Source of the DNA: an uncultured Acidobacteriota bacterium
GTDB lineage: Bacteria; Acidobacteriota; Thermoanaerobaculia; Gp7-AA8
Assembly (NCBI GenBank): GCA_937870635.1
Contig: CALMZP010000030.1
Location: 1 to 52,905 of the forward strand
Direction: 5' to 3'
Length of the DNA stretch: 52,905 nt
The notes beneath the pieces were generated by a model. The model was not told where the DNA came from, searched no databases, and was given only the letters and a program-made list of their open reading frames with translations. This document shows, one piece after another, positions 17,155 through 24,306 of this stretch. How positions within the stretch are numbered: the first letter of the stretch is position 1; each line of letters opens with the position of its first letter. Made by a program: the position numbers and the translations under genes.

Positions 17155-17554
17155 AGAGCAGGATGATCAGCGCCACGATGATCGCCGCCATGAGCGAGGT
17201 GAAGACGCGCTTCTGCGCACGGCGCGTGGTGATCTCCTGCCACTCGTCGTGGACGCCTTCGCGCAAGGCTTCGTGATCGATTGATCCGGGCGTCTCGTTT
17301 CGGGGCACGGTCTGGCTGATGTTCTTCAGCCACGTGATGACCGGCGCCTGTCCGCGCCACGTTTCCAGCGTCTGCACGGCATCGGCGAACGTCCGGCGGA
17401 CGACGTCGTCGGCGATCGCCTCGTTGCCGCCGGCGCGCGTCAGCGCATACGCATGGAGCGGCTCGAAGTTGGTGTCATAGAACTCCGAGAAGGCCTCCTC
17501 GTCGCCGCGGATGACGCGCGACATGAGGATCCGATCCGATTGCTCGACTTCCAT
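17135..17554 (-). CDS. Sigma-70 region 2 domain with C-terminal membrane anchor, no region 4
   Basis: This 139-residue protein starts with an ECF-type sigma region 2: MSRVIRGDEEAFSEFYD, then AIADDVVRRTFADA and ITWLKNIS, over about residues 10-85. In the usual ECF pattern, ADDVV(Q)xTF and WL..IA contact the RNA polymerase clamp and the -10 element. After about residue 90 there is no helix-turn-helix region 4. A short charged linker leads instead to a single hydrophobic helix (about 116-134, LMAAIIVALIILLF) ending NCPGA. This predicts a sigma-2 domain held on the inner face of the membrane. Its role is unknown; it could be a decoy, an adaptor or a membrane-held regulator. A truncated sigma gene fused by chance to hydrophobic sequence cannot be excluded. 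The start ATG is at 17554, without a clear ribosome site. Confidence 0.72.
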   Translation of the reverse strand: MEVEQSDRILMSRVIRGDEEAFSEFYDTNFEPLHAYALTRAGGNEAIADDVVRRTFADAVQTLETWRGQAPVITWLKNISQTVPRNETPGSIDHEALREGVHDEWQEITTRRAQKRVFTSLMAAIIVALIILLFNCPGA

Positions 17555-17595
17555 GGGCCGATATCTTATGCGGGGAGAGTGGAGCTGAAAACGGT

Positions 17596-17695
17596 GTCAT
17601 CCCGAGCGTAGCGAGGGACCTGGGTGTGATGGGGGCGGGAAGATCATGCTTCGTGCCGCCCGGCCTCCCAGGTCCCTCGCTACGCTCGGGGTGAC
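17596..17695. repeat. Long inverted repeat of the cgagcgtagcgagg type
   Basis: Arms 17596-17624 and 17667-17695 pair at 28 of 29 positions around a 42-nt spacer. The arm core (GAGCGTAGCGAGGGACCT) is a type of intergenic repeat seen in many bacteria. It lies between the lipoprotein gene and the sigma-like gene on the same strand and may end the lipoprotein transcript. Confidence 0.88.
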
Positions 17696-17716
17696 AGTTG
17701 TTGCGACGGTAGCCTC

Positions 17717-17965
17717 CTACGGCGTGGTGGTCGTGGTCGCCGTCGTGCCCGTCGTCACGGTCGTGGCCGTCGTATCCGTCGTCGTGTACGCAGTCGCCGT
17801 TCCGTCGGTCACCGCTTCGGCCTGACGCTCGGCGGCATCCTCACTCATCGTCCCGGACGCTTCACCTGCATCTTCGATGCGTTCTTCCTGCGCATTCTCC
17901 GCGGGGCTGTCGCAGCCGACGAGCAGGAACGAAAGAGCCAGGGCAACAATCAGTCATTTCTTCAT
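17717..17965 (-). pseudogene. Thr-rich lipoprotein with TGA at codon 4
   Basis: On the minus strand an ideal AGGAGG stands eight bases before the ATG at 17965. The reading frame is Met-Lys-Lys-stop, then LIVALALSFLLVGC, a textbook lipoprotein signal with lipobox LVGC and lipidated Cys at codon 18. About 64 residues follow. The first part is acidic (AENAQEERIEDAGEAS) and the second is almost all Thr/Ala/Gly, ending at a TAG at 17717. Total length is 82 codons, all in frame apart from the TGA. A TGG (Trp) mutated to TGA would fit the signal peptide well. A sequencing error or initiation at the next codon (CTG) is also possible. The gene is divergent from the kinase operon, and its product would be a small surface lipoprotein of unknown role. 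Confidence 0.75.
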
Positions 17966-18039
17966 TCGCGAATCCTCCTTTTTCCGGGCCAGTGCAATCG
18001 ATGAGCCCGTGCTGTACGATCATCCTTGTCCAACACACC

Positions 18040-19062
18040 ATGAAAGCCCTCCGCGGTTGCTTTGCCTGGCTCGCTCTCTACGCGCTCGTGTCGCTCGCTC
18101 TGGCTCTGGTCGTCGAGCGCCGGATCGGGGAGCGCGGGCCCGCGCTTGCCGCGGGGCTGGTCGCGGGCGCGATTGCGTCCGTGGCGTTCTCGCATCTCTT
18201 CGGGTTCGCGCGTTCGCTGCGCGAGCTGATGCTGATCCGCAAAGCGCAGGGAGGAGGGGAGCCGGAGGATGGCAAGCTCTTCGCCGCCATCGGACCGATC
18301 ACACCCGATCAGGCCGAAGGGGTACTGCCAGGGACGATTCGATGCGGGACACAGTCGCTGAGGGTCCTCGTCGAACCGGATGTGAAGATCGTCCACAACG
18401 TCGCAAAGGCGGGCGCCGAGGTCTGCGCGATCGGCCGCTATTCGATGGACAGGCGAGCGCTCATCGTCGACCGGAATCTCGAGACTGCAAAGGGTCTGTT
18501 CGCCCGGCGGCTGAACACCATCGGAACCGCGCTCATGAACATGACGGTCATGACGGCGATCGTGGCCACCGCCTTCACCGCCTTCTTTGCGGCGGTTCCA
18601 CTCGATTTCGCGGAGGACCGAATCGCGGACCTTCATCCTTCGTGGCTGGAGATCGGCGCAGAAGACTGGGTGGAAACGAATGTGAGGACGCCGCTGGTCG
18701 CCGCGGGCATGCCGGTGTTCGTGCAGGCGGAGCCGGGCGCGTCGCTCCAGCCCGGCGAAGCGCGCGGTCGCATCCGCAGTGGCGGGAACGAAGCGAACGT
18801 GACCCGCGCCACCGCGGAACGGGCCGGGGAAGAGATAGCGATCCGTTTCTACGACGGCGATCGTCAGGCAGGCGTGATGGTGATCGCGCCGGACGGCGCG
18901 CTCACGGCGCTGAGTCTTTTCATCGAGGATATCGATCCGGAGACAGTGAAGCAGGCCAGGGTCGTCTTGCGGAAATTCGAGGGCGGTCAGGTAGCGGGAC
19001 GGGTGAGCCTCGTGAAGCAGGGCGTCCCCGTCTGTCGGGTGGTTTTTCGCGTGACGACATGA
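18040..19062 (+). CDS. Membrane protein of unknown function, first gene of kinase operon
   Basis: This 340-residue protein has hydrophobic helices at about residues 5-25, 32-52 and 163-185, with soluble stretches between and after them. I recognise no family. The middle part (about 75-160) is a compact domain with GPITPDQAEGVLPGTIRCG and VCAIGRYS. The C-terminal part is a soluble beta-rich region with a VSLVKQGVPVCR tail. I chose the ATG at 18040 (MKALRGC) because the helix begins right after it. Its stop overlaps the start of the first protein kinase gene (ATGA), so the two are translationally coupled. This suggests it is the membrane partner, sensor or target of that kinase (inference). Confidence 0.75.
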   Translation: MKALRGCFAWLALYALVSLALALVVERRIGERGPALAAGLVAGAIASVAFSHLFGFARSLRELMLIRKAQGGGEPEDGKLFAAIGPITPDQAEGVLPGTIRCGTQSLRVLVEPDVKIVHNVAKAGAEVCAIGRYSMDRRALIVDRNLETAKGLFARRLNTIGTALMNMTVMTAIVATAFTAFFAAVPLDFAEDRIADLHPSWLEIGAEDWVETNVRTPLVAAGMPVFVQAEPGASLQPGEARGRIRSGGNEANVTRATAERAGEEIAIRFYDGDRQAGVMVIAPDGALTALSLFIEDIDPETVKQARVVLRKFEGGQVAGRVSLVKQGVPVCRVVFRVTT

Positions 19063-21746
19063 CGGTCAGCGAGGGAACCCGGCTCGGTCCGTACGAGATC
19101 GTCGCGCCGCTCGGTGCGGGCGGCATGGGGGAAGTGTGGCGGGCGAAGGATACGCGTCTCGATCGCGAGGTGGCGGTCAAGATCCTGCCGGCTGGCTTCT
19201 CGGCGGATCCGCAGCTGCGCGCCCGGTTCGACCGCGAAGCCAAGACGATTTCACAGCTGAATCATCCCAATGTCTGCAGCCTCTTCGATGTCGGCCATTC
19301 GGAAGGGGTCGACTTTCTGGTCATGGAGCTTCTCGACGGCGAGTCGCTCGCCGATCGACTGGCGAAGGGCCCGCTTCCGATCGACCTCGTTCTCCGTTAC
19401 GGAATCGAAATCTCCAGCGCCCTCGGAGCCGCCCACCGTCAGGGGATCGTCCATCGCGATCTCAAGCCTGGCAACGTGATGCTCACCCGATCGGGCGCGA
19501 AACTGCTCGACTTCGGCCTCGCCAAATCCGGACCGCTCCTCGTTTCGACACCGGGGATGAGCCGCGTCGCGGACAGTCCGACCGAGCACAGACCGCTCAC
19601 CGAGCAGGGAACTCTCATCGGGACCTTTCAGTACATGGCTCCCGAACAGCTCGAGGGCCAGGAAGCCGACACGCGGACCGACATCTTCGCGTTCGGAGCC
19701 GTGCTTTACGAGATGGCGACCGGGCGAAGGGCGTTTCACGGAAAGAACAAGACCTCGCTCATCGCCTCGATCGTGTCTGGAACCCCGGTGCCTGTCAGCG
19801 AGATCGTGCCGCTGGCTCCTCCTGCGCTCAACCACATCATTCGCAAGTGTCTCGAGAAGGATCCCGACGATCGCTGGCAGAGCATTCACGATGTAGCCGA
19901 CCAGCTGCGCTGGATCGCCGAAGCGGGATCGCGGGCCGGCGAGCCCGCCGCGGTGCTCGCGAAGCGCAAGGTCAGACTTCGGATGGCCTGGCTGCTTCAC
20001 GCCGCCACGGCGATCCTCGCCGTCGCCGCGACCCTCGGCGTGCTGCGGGCGACCAGCGAGCGGCCTCGGATCATCCGGTCGTCGATCATTGCGCCGGAGG
20101 GAACGCGGTTCGACAACCCTTCCGGGCCGTTGGCCCTCTCGCCGGACGGACGCCGGGCGGCGTTTGTCGCGACCCCGGAGGGAGGGAAACCGATGTTATG
20201 GGTGCGGTCCCTCGATGCGTTGACGGCGCAACCGCTCGCCGGGACCGAGGGAGCGACGTTCCCGTTCTGGTCGCCGGACAGCCGGTTCATCGGGTTCTTC
20301 GGTGCGGGGAAGCTGCGCCGGATCGACGCCAATGGCGGTCCGCCGCAGACGATTGCGGACGCCGCCGGTGGCGGCGGCGGTCGCGGCGGAGCGTGGAACC
20401 GGAAGGGGATCATCGTATTCACACCCGGGACCGGCGATGCGCTGTATCGCGTACCGGCCGCGGGCGGCACTCCGGTCGCGGTGACGGAACTCGACACGAA
20501 GCAGGGAGAGACGTCGCATCGCTTCCCGGAGTTTCTCTCCGACGGCGACCGCTTTCTCTACTTCGTCGAAGCGCGCGCGGTTCCCGGCACGTTCGCGAAC
20601 GACTACGCGATCAAGGTGGGCTCGATCAGCTCGAAGCCCGGCGCGCAGGTCCTCCGTTCCCATTCTCCGGTGCTTCATACGAACGGACAGCTCCTGTTCG
20701 TTCGCGACAGGACCCTTCTCGCGCAACCGTTCGATGAAGATGATCTCGCGATGCGCGGAGAGGCCGTTCCGGTCGCTGAGAACGTGGTTGGATCGACTCG
20801 GTATGTAGCGATGTTCAGCGTGTCCGACAACGGCCTCCTCGCCGTTCAGACCGGCAGAGGCGGCGAAATCTCGACTCTCGTCTGGATGGATCGCGACGGC
20901 CGCGATCTGGAAATGGTGGGAAAGCCCGCGGACTATCGCCAGATCGGGTTGTCGCGCGACGGCAGGCGTGTGGCCGCGACCGTCGTCGATCCGAAATCGA
21001 ATTCTTCGGACATCTGGGTACTCGACATGGATCGGGGAACCGCAACCCGGCTCACCTTCGATCCGCAGGATGACTTCGCACCGGTATGGTCCGTGGACGA
21101 TCGGCGCGTCTACTTCACGGGAGCTCGGCAGGGGCGGGGCGACGTTTTCTGGAAATCGAGCTCCGGCACCGGCGCGGAGGAGCTTCTCGTCGGCGACGCC
21201 GAATGGACGATGCTGACCAGCTTCTCCGCGGATGGAAAACTGGCCGCGATGATGACGAACAACATCGGCCGGAAGACCGCTTGGGACATCTGGCTTCGTG
21301 ACTCTGCCACCGGCAAGGGGCGGGTCATCCTCGAGACGCCCTTTTCCGAAAATTCGGCACAGCTGTCCCGCGACGGACGATGGCTGGCTTACCACTCCGA
21401 CGAATCGGGACGGAGTGAGGTTTTCGTCATCTCGCTCGAGGATGATGGCGGGAAGTGGCAGATCTCGACCGATGGCGGCAGCCGCCCGCTCTGGAGCCGC
21501 GGCGACCGCGAGATCGTCTTTCTGGGCAGCGATGGGAAGCTGATGGTCGTAGACGTGACGCATTCGCCGCGGTTCACCGCGGGCGTGCCTCGAGTGCTGG
21601 TCGATCCGCGACTTCGTTCTTTACCGGGAATGCTCTGGGCCATCTCCAGCGACGGTCAGCGCATCCTGGTCAACCGCGACATCGAGGATCGCACTGCCTC
21701 GCCGTACTCACTCGTTCAGAACTGGACTGAAGGTCTCGCAAACTGA
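19059..21746 (+). CDS. Transmembrane Ser/Thr protein kinase with C-terminal beta-propeller
   Basis: This is an 895-residue PknB-type kinase. The kinase domain (about 11-285) has the glycine loop GAGGMGEVW, Lys41 in VAVKIL, HRDLKPGN from residue 132, DFG at 151, and APEQ in QYMAPEQL. It looks active. One transmembrane helix follows at about 309-329. The remaining ~560 residues outside the membrane are a beta-propeller of WD40-like/TolB repeats (LSPDGRRAAF, WSPDSRFIGF, LSRDGRRVAA, WSVDDRRVYF, LSRDGRWLAY). This kinase-TM-propeller layout is common in Acidobacteriota and related soil phyla. The propeller probably senses a ligand or a protein. It overlaps its neighbours on both sides (ATGA and TGATG), forming a coupled three-gene operon. 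Confidence 0.93.
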   Translation: MTVSEGTRLGPYEIVAPLGAGGMGEVWRAKDTRLDREVAVKILPAGFSADPQLRARFDREAKTISQLNHPNVCSLFDVGHSEGVDFLVMELLDGESLADRLAKGPLPIDLVLRYGIEISSALGAAHRQGIVHRDLKPGNVMLTRSGAKLLDFGLAKSGPLLVSTPGMSRVADSPTEHRPLTEQGTLIGTFQYMAPEQLEGQEADTRTDIFAFGAVLYEMATGRRAFHGKNKTSLIASIVSGTPVPVSEIVPLAPPALNHIIRKCLEKDPDDRWQSIHDVADQLRWIAEAGSRAGEPAAVLAKRKVRLRMAWLLHAATAILAVAATLGVLRATSERPRIIRSSIIAPEGTRFDNPSGPLALSPDGRRAAFVATPEGGKPMLWVRSLDALTAQPLAGTEGATFPFWSPDSRFIGFFGAGKLRRIDANGGPPQTIADAAGGGGGRGGAWNRKGIIVFTPGTGDALYRVPAAGGTPVAVTELDTKQGETSHRFPEFLSDGDRFLYFVEARAVPGTFANDYAIKVGSISSKPGAQVLRSHSPVLHTNGQLLFVRDRTLLAQPFDEDDLAMRGEAVPVAENVVGSTRYVAMFSVSDNGLLAVQTGRGGEISTLVWMDRDGRDLEMVGKPADYRQIGLSRDGRRVAATVVDPKSNSSDIWVLDMDRGTATRLTFDPQDDFAPVWSVDDRRVYFTGARQGRGDVFWKSSSGTGAEELLVGDAEWTMLTSFSADGKLAAMMTNNIGRKTAWDIWLRDSATGKGRVILETPFSENSAQLSRDGRWLAYHSDESGRSEVFVISLEDDGGKWQISTDGGSRPLWSRGDREIVFLGSDGKLMVVDVTHSPRFTAGVPRVLVDPRLRSLPGMLWAISSDGQRILVNRDIEDRTASPYSLVQNWTEGLAN

Positions 21747-23686
21747 TGTTCGACGCCGGTGCCCGTTTCGCAATCAACCGCAAACTCGGATCAGGGTCGT
21801 TCGGTGTCGTTTACGACGCCATCGATCATTACCGCAACCGTCCCGTGGCTCTCAAGGTCCTCGAGCGCGCCGCGCCGGAGACGGTCACGCGCTTCAAGCG
21901 TGAGTTTCGATACCTGGCCGAGTTGCGCCACCCGAACCTCGCCAGCATGTACGAGATGCTCGTGCTCAACGAGAAGTGGGTTCTCTCGATGGAGCTCGTG
22001 AGGGGATCCGAGCTTCTCGAGTATCTCGCGTTCACGGAGTTGCAGAACTCCTTTCACGCGGACGTTGGAGCGCGGGCGACCTCGCCCGCGTCTTCCAGCC
22101 CCGCCGCACTCAGTCCGGCGTACGTCGAGAACGTGCGCGAGACGTTCCGTCAGCTGGCAGTCGCGGTGGCTGTCCTGCACGCGCGCGACATCGTGCATCG
22201 GGACATCAAGCCGTCCAACATCATGATCACGGCCGAGGGGCGGGTGGTCCTTCTCGACTTCGGCCTGATCGTCGAAGTCGAGCTCGATGAGACGATCGAC
22301 CGCCGCAAAGTCGTCGGTACGCCGGGGTACATGAGTCCGGAGCAGATGATGGCCGAGATGCCGACCACGTCCAGCGACTGGTACAGCGTCGGCGTCCTTC
22401 TCTATCAGGCTCTCACCGGCCAGATGCCGCACATGGCGCAGAACGCCATGGAGATGATGGAGAAGATGATGAAGGAGGACGTCGTTCCGGCGTCCGAGAT
22501 CGTCGGCGGCGTTCCGAAGGATCTCTCCGATCTCGCTTCGAACCTCCTCAATCGCAAGCCCGATGCGCGCGCCGGAGACATCGAGATTCTACAGATGCTC
22601 GGCGTCACCGCCTTCGACCCGATTCGCGGAGTGCGCATGCGCGACCGCAACGTCGACCTCCTCGGGCGCACCGACGAAATGCGCACCCTCTTCCATGACG
22701 TCACCACGCTGGAAACCGGCAGCCCGCGCCTCGTCCTCGTTCCCGGCGCGCCCGGCGTCGGAAAGACGGCGCTCATCGACAGTCTCCTCAACCGCGTCCG
22801 CGCCGAGACCGACTCACTGATCCTCGGCGGCCGCTGTCACGCGTGGGAATCGGTGCCTTTCAACGCGGTCGACGCGCTCGTCGATTCACTCGCGCGGGTC
22901 ATCCGGCGTGAACGCCCCGAGGCTGTCGACGATGTGATGGGCCGCGCCGTGGCCGTCACCCGGCTTTTCCCTGCGCTCGTATACGACGCCGCGTTCGCTC
23001 CGGGAGAGGAGACGATCGTCGTGCCCGTGTCCGGCGATAAGCTGACGCGCCGTGCGGCGGGGGAGCTGGCTTCGATTCTGTTCGCGACGGCCGCAGGCCG
23101 TCCTGTCGTGATGATGCTCGACGATGCCCAGTGGGGCGACTATCAGAGCGCGCTCTTCCTGCAACGGATCTTCGCCGCCGCGTCATCGCAGCGCCTGGTG
23201 CTCATTGCCGCGTACCGGGAGGAAGACTGGAAGACGAGCCTGCTGCTGCAGACCCTGGCGAATGGCAACCCGGCGCCGCTGATGCGCCGCGTCGAGGAAC
23301 TGTCGCTGCCGGCGACGATGAAACTGGTCGAACGGCTGCTGCCGGGGATTGCACGCGATGAAGCGGAGAAGATCGCCGCGGAATCGGGTGGAAACGCCGA
23401 ATTGGCGGCGATGATCGCGGCGGCCCCCGGACACACGCTCGCGGACGCCATTCGCGTGCGGCTGGAGAGGTTGTCCGCTCCGGCGCGCAGGATCATTGCC
23501 CTGCTCCTTTCATCGACCGGGCCGATTCCGGAGATGGAGATCGAGGAGCGCCTCGAGCTGATCGAGACCGACGAGCCGCTGCGCACGCTGAGCCGCGAGC
23601 GCCTCATCCGGGTGCGCAGGACGGGCGACCTGCACGAGGTCGATCTGTATCATCCGCGGATGCGGGATGGCCTGCGCGGAAGGTGA
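21746..23686 (+). CDS. Ser/Thr protein kinase fused to a STAND-type ATPase, probably truncated
   Basis: This 646-residue protein has a kinase domain (about 1-290) with GSGSFGVVYD, VALKVL, HRDIKPSN and DFG (LLDFGLI), then an ATPase module. The P-loop is GAPGVGKTAL from residue 334 and Walker B is VVMMLDDAQWGD near 454. Such kinase-ATPase regulators (PknK-like) usually run for several hundred more residues, often with TPR-type repeats. This one stops just after DLYHPRMRDGLR, where relatives continue with the helical sensor part. The stop is four bases before a heptamer palindrome, so the repeat may mark where the 3' end was lost. A 25-bp GC-rich repeat is read in frame within the kinase domain, at about residues 107-115. 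It is coupled to the previous kinase by a TGATG overlap. Confidence 0.88.
   Translation: MFDAGARFAINRKLGSGSFGVVYDAIDHYRNRPVALKVLERAAPETVTRFKREFRYLAELRHPNLASMYEMLVLNEKWVLSMELVRGSELLEYLAFTELQNSFHADVGARATSPASSSPAALSPAYVENVRETFRQLAVAVAVLHARDIVHRDIKPSNIMITAEGRVVLLDFGLIVEVELDETIDRRKVVGTPGYMSPEQMMAEMPTTSSDWYSVGVLLYQALTGQMPHMAQNAMEMMEKMMKEDVVPASEIVGGVPKDLSDLASNLLNRKPDARAGDIEILQMLGVTAFDPIRGVRMRDRNVDLLGRTDEMRTLFHDVTTLETGSPRLVLVPGAPGVGKTALIDSLLNRVRAETDSLILGGRCHAWESVPFNAVDALVDSLARVIRRERPEAVDDVMGRAVAVTRLFPALVYDAAFAPGEETIVVPVSGDKLTRRAAGELASILFATAAGRPVVMMLDDAQWGDYQSALFLQRIFAAASSQRLVLIAAYREEDWKTSLLLQTLANGNPAPLMRRVEELSLPATMKLVERLLPGIARDEAEKIAAESGGNAELAAMIAAAPGHTLADAIRVRLERLSAPARRIIALLLSSTGPIPEMEIEERLELIETDEPLRTLSRERLIRVRRTGDLHEVDLYHPRMRDGLRGR
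22066..22090. repeat. Intragenic 25-bp GC repeat, single arm, inside kinase gene
   Basis: These 25 bases, ending in GGGCGACCTCGCCCGCG, are identical to the left arm of the inverted repeat inside the ABC-F gene (25777-25801). Here they are read as GARATSPA, between the N-lobe and the catalytic loop of the kinase, in a Ser/Ala-rich insertion that other kinases lack. Confidence 0.9.
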
Positions 23687-23690
23687 GAGC

Positions 23691-23760
23691 ATTTTGGATT
23701 TTGGATTTTGGATTTTGGATTGCTTTTCAACCCAAAATCTAAAATCCAAAATCCAAAATT
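23691..23760. repeat. Heptamer palindrome (ATTTTGG family), copy 5
   Basis: The left arm is 23691-23721 and the right arm ~23732-23760, with a loop of about 10 nt. It starts four bases after the kinase stop and ends right before the GAGGAG ribosome site of the OsmC gene. Confidence 0.9.
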
Positions 23761-23772
23761 GAGGAGACTCCC

Positions 23773-24201
23773 ATGCCCTCACAACCAGTGACCATCCGTT
23801 CCGGCGCCTCTTTTCGAAATGAAGTGCAGGCCGGCCCGCACACATGGGTCCTCGACGAGCCCGCCTCCGCCGGTGGCGGCGGGGAAGGCCCCACACCTTA
23901 CGACATGCTGGCCGCTGCTCTCGGCGGCTGTACCTCCATGACTCTCCACTTCTACGCCAGGCGGGAGAAGATCCCGCTCGAGGGCGTGGAAGTCGTCGTG
24001 CGGCACGACCGCGAGCACGCCGCCGACTGCGCCGACTGCCTCACGACGAGCGGATACATCCACCGATTCCGCGTCGAGATCAGGCTCGACGGCTATCTGA
24101 CCGAGGACGACCGGCAGAAACTGCTGGGCATCGCCCGGCGTTGTCCCGTCGCCAAGGCGCTCACCTCGGAGATCAAGATCGATGAAGTACTGATGACGTG
24201 A
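23773..24201 (+). CDS. OsmC-family peroxiredoxin-like protein
   Basis: This 142-residue protein of the OsmC/Ohr superfamily is a thiol-dependent peroxidase fold that reduces organic hydroperoxides. The two redox cysteines are in LGGCTSMT near residue 54 and RRCPVAKAL near residue 119. The Asp-Cys-Ala-Asp-Cys stretch (DCADC) at about residues 79-83 adds two unusual cysteines and recalls the YhfA-like OsmC subgroup rather than Ohr. The start is firm: GAGGAG lies six bases before the ATG at 23773. It is flanked on both sides by heptamer palindromes, so it is likely a single transcription unit. Confidence 0.9.
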   Translation: MPSQPVTIRSGASFRNEVQAGPHTWVLDEPASAGGGGEGPTPYDMLAAALGGCTSMTLHFYARREKIPLEGVEVVVRHDREHAADCADCLTTSGYIHRFRVEIRLDGYLTEDDRQKLLGIARRCPVAKALTSEIKIDEVLMT

Positions 24202-24212
24202 TATACGGCCCC

Positions 24213-24300
24213 TTTGGATTTTAGATTTTGGATTTTGGATTTTGGATTTTCAGCCAAACAAAAATCCAAAATCCAAAATCCAAAATCTAAAATCTAAAAT
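24213..24300. repeat. Heptamer palindrome (ATTTTGG family), copy 6
   Basis: The left arm (~24213-24250) includes one variant unit (TAGATTTT) that is mirrored in the right arm (~24260-24300) as AAAATCTA, again showing exact inverted copying. It lies between the OsmC gene and the ABC-F gene, whose GTG start follows six bases later. Confidence 0.9.
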
Positions 24301-24306
24301 ATTGCC

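Noticed and set aside
17954-17956. UGA recoding (Trp or selenocysteine) in the lipoprotein
   Set aside because: Other genes here use TGA as stop, and no recoding hairpin is evident; mutation, error or alternative start is simpler.
17877-21746. A 1289-codon frame upstream of and including the first kinase
   Set aside because: The upstream part overlaps the membrane protein gene in another frame and has no family match; the kinase has a proper ATG at 19059 in an ATGA overlap.
2730-24300. Heptamer palindromes as CRISPR arrays or insertion sequences
   Set aside because: Units are 7 bp with no unique spacers, no cas genes and no transposase or target duplications.
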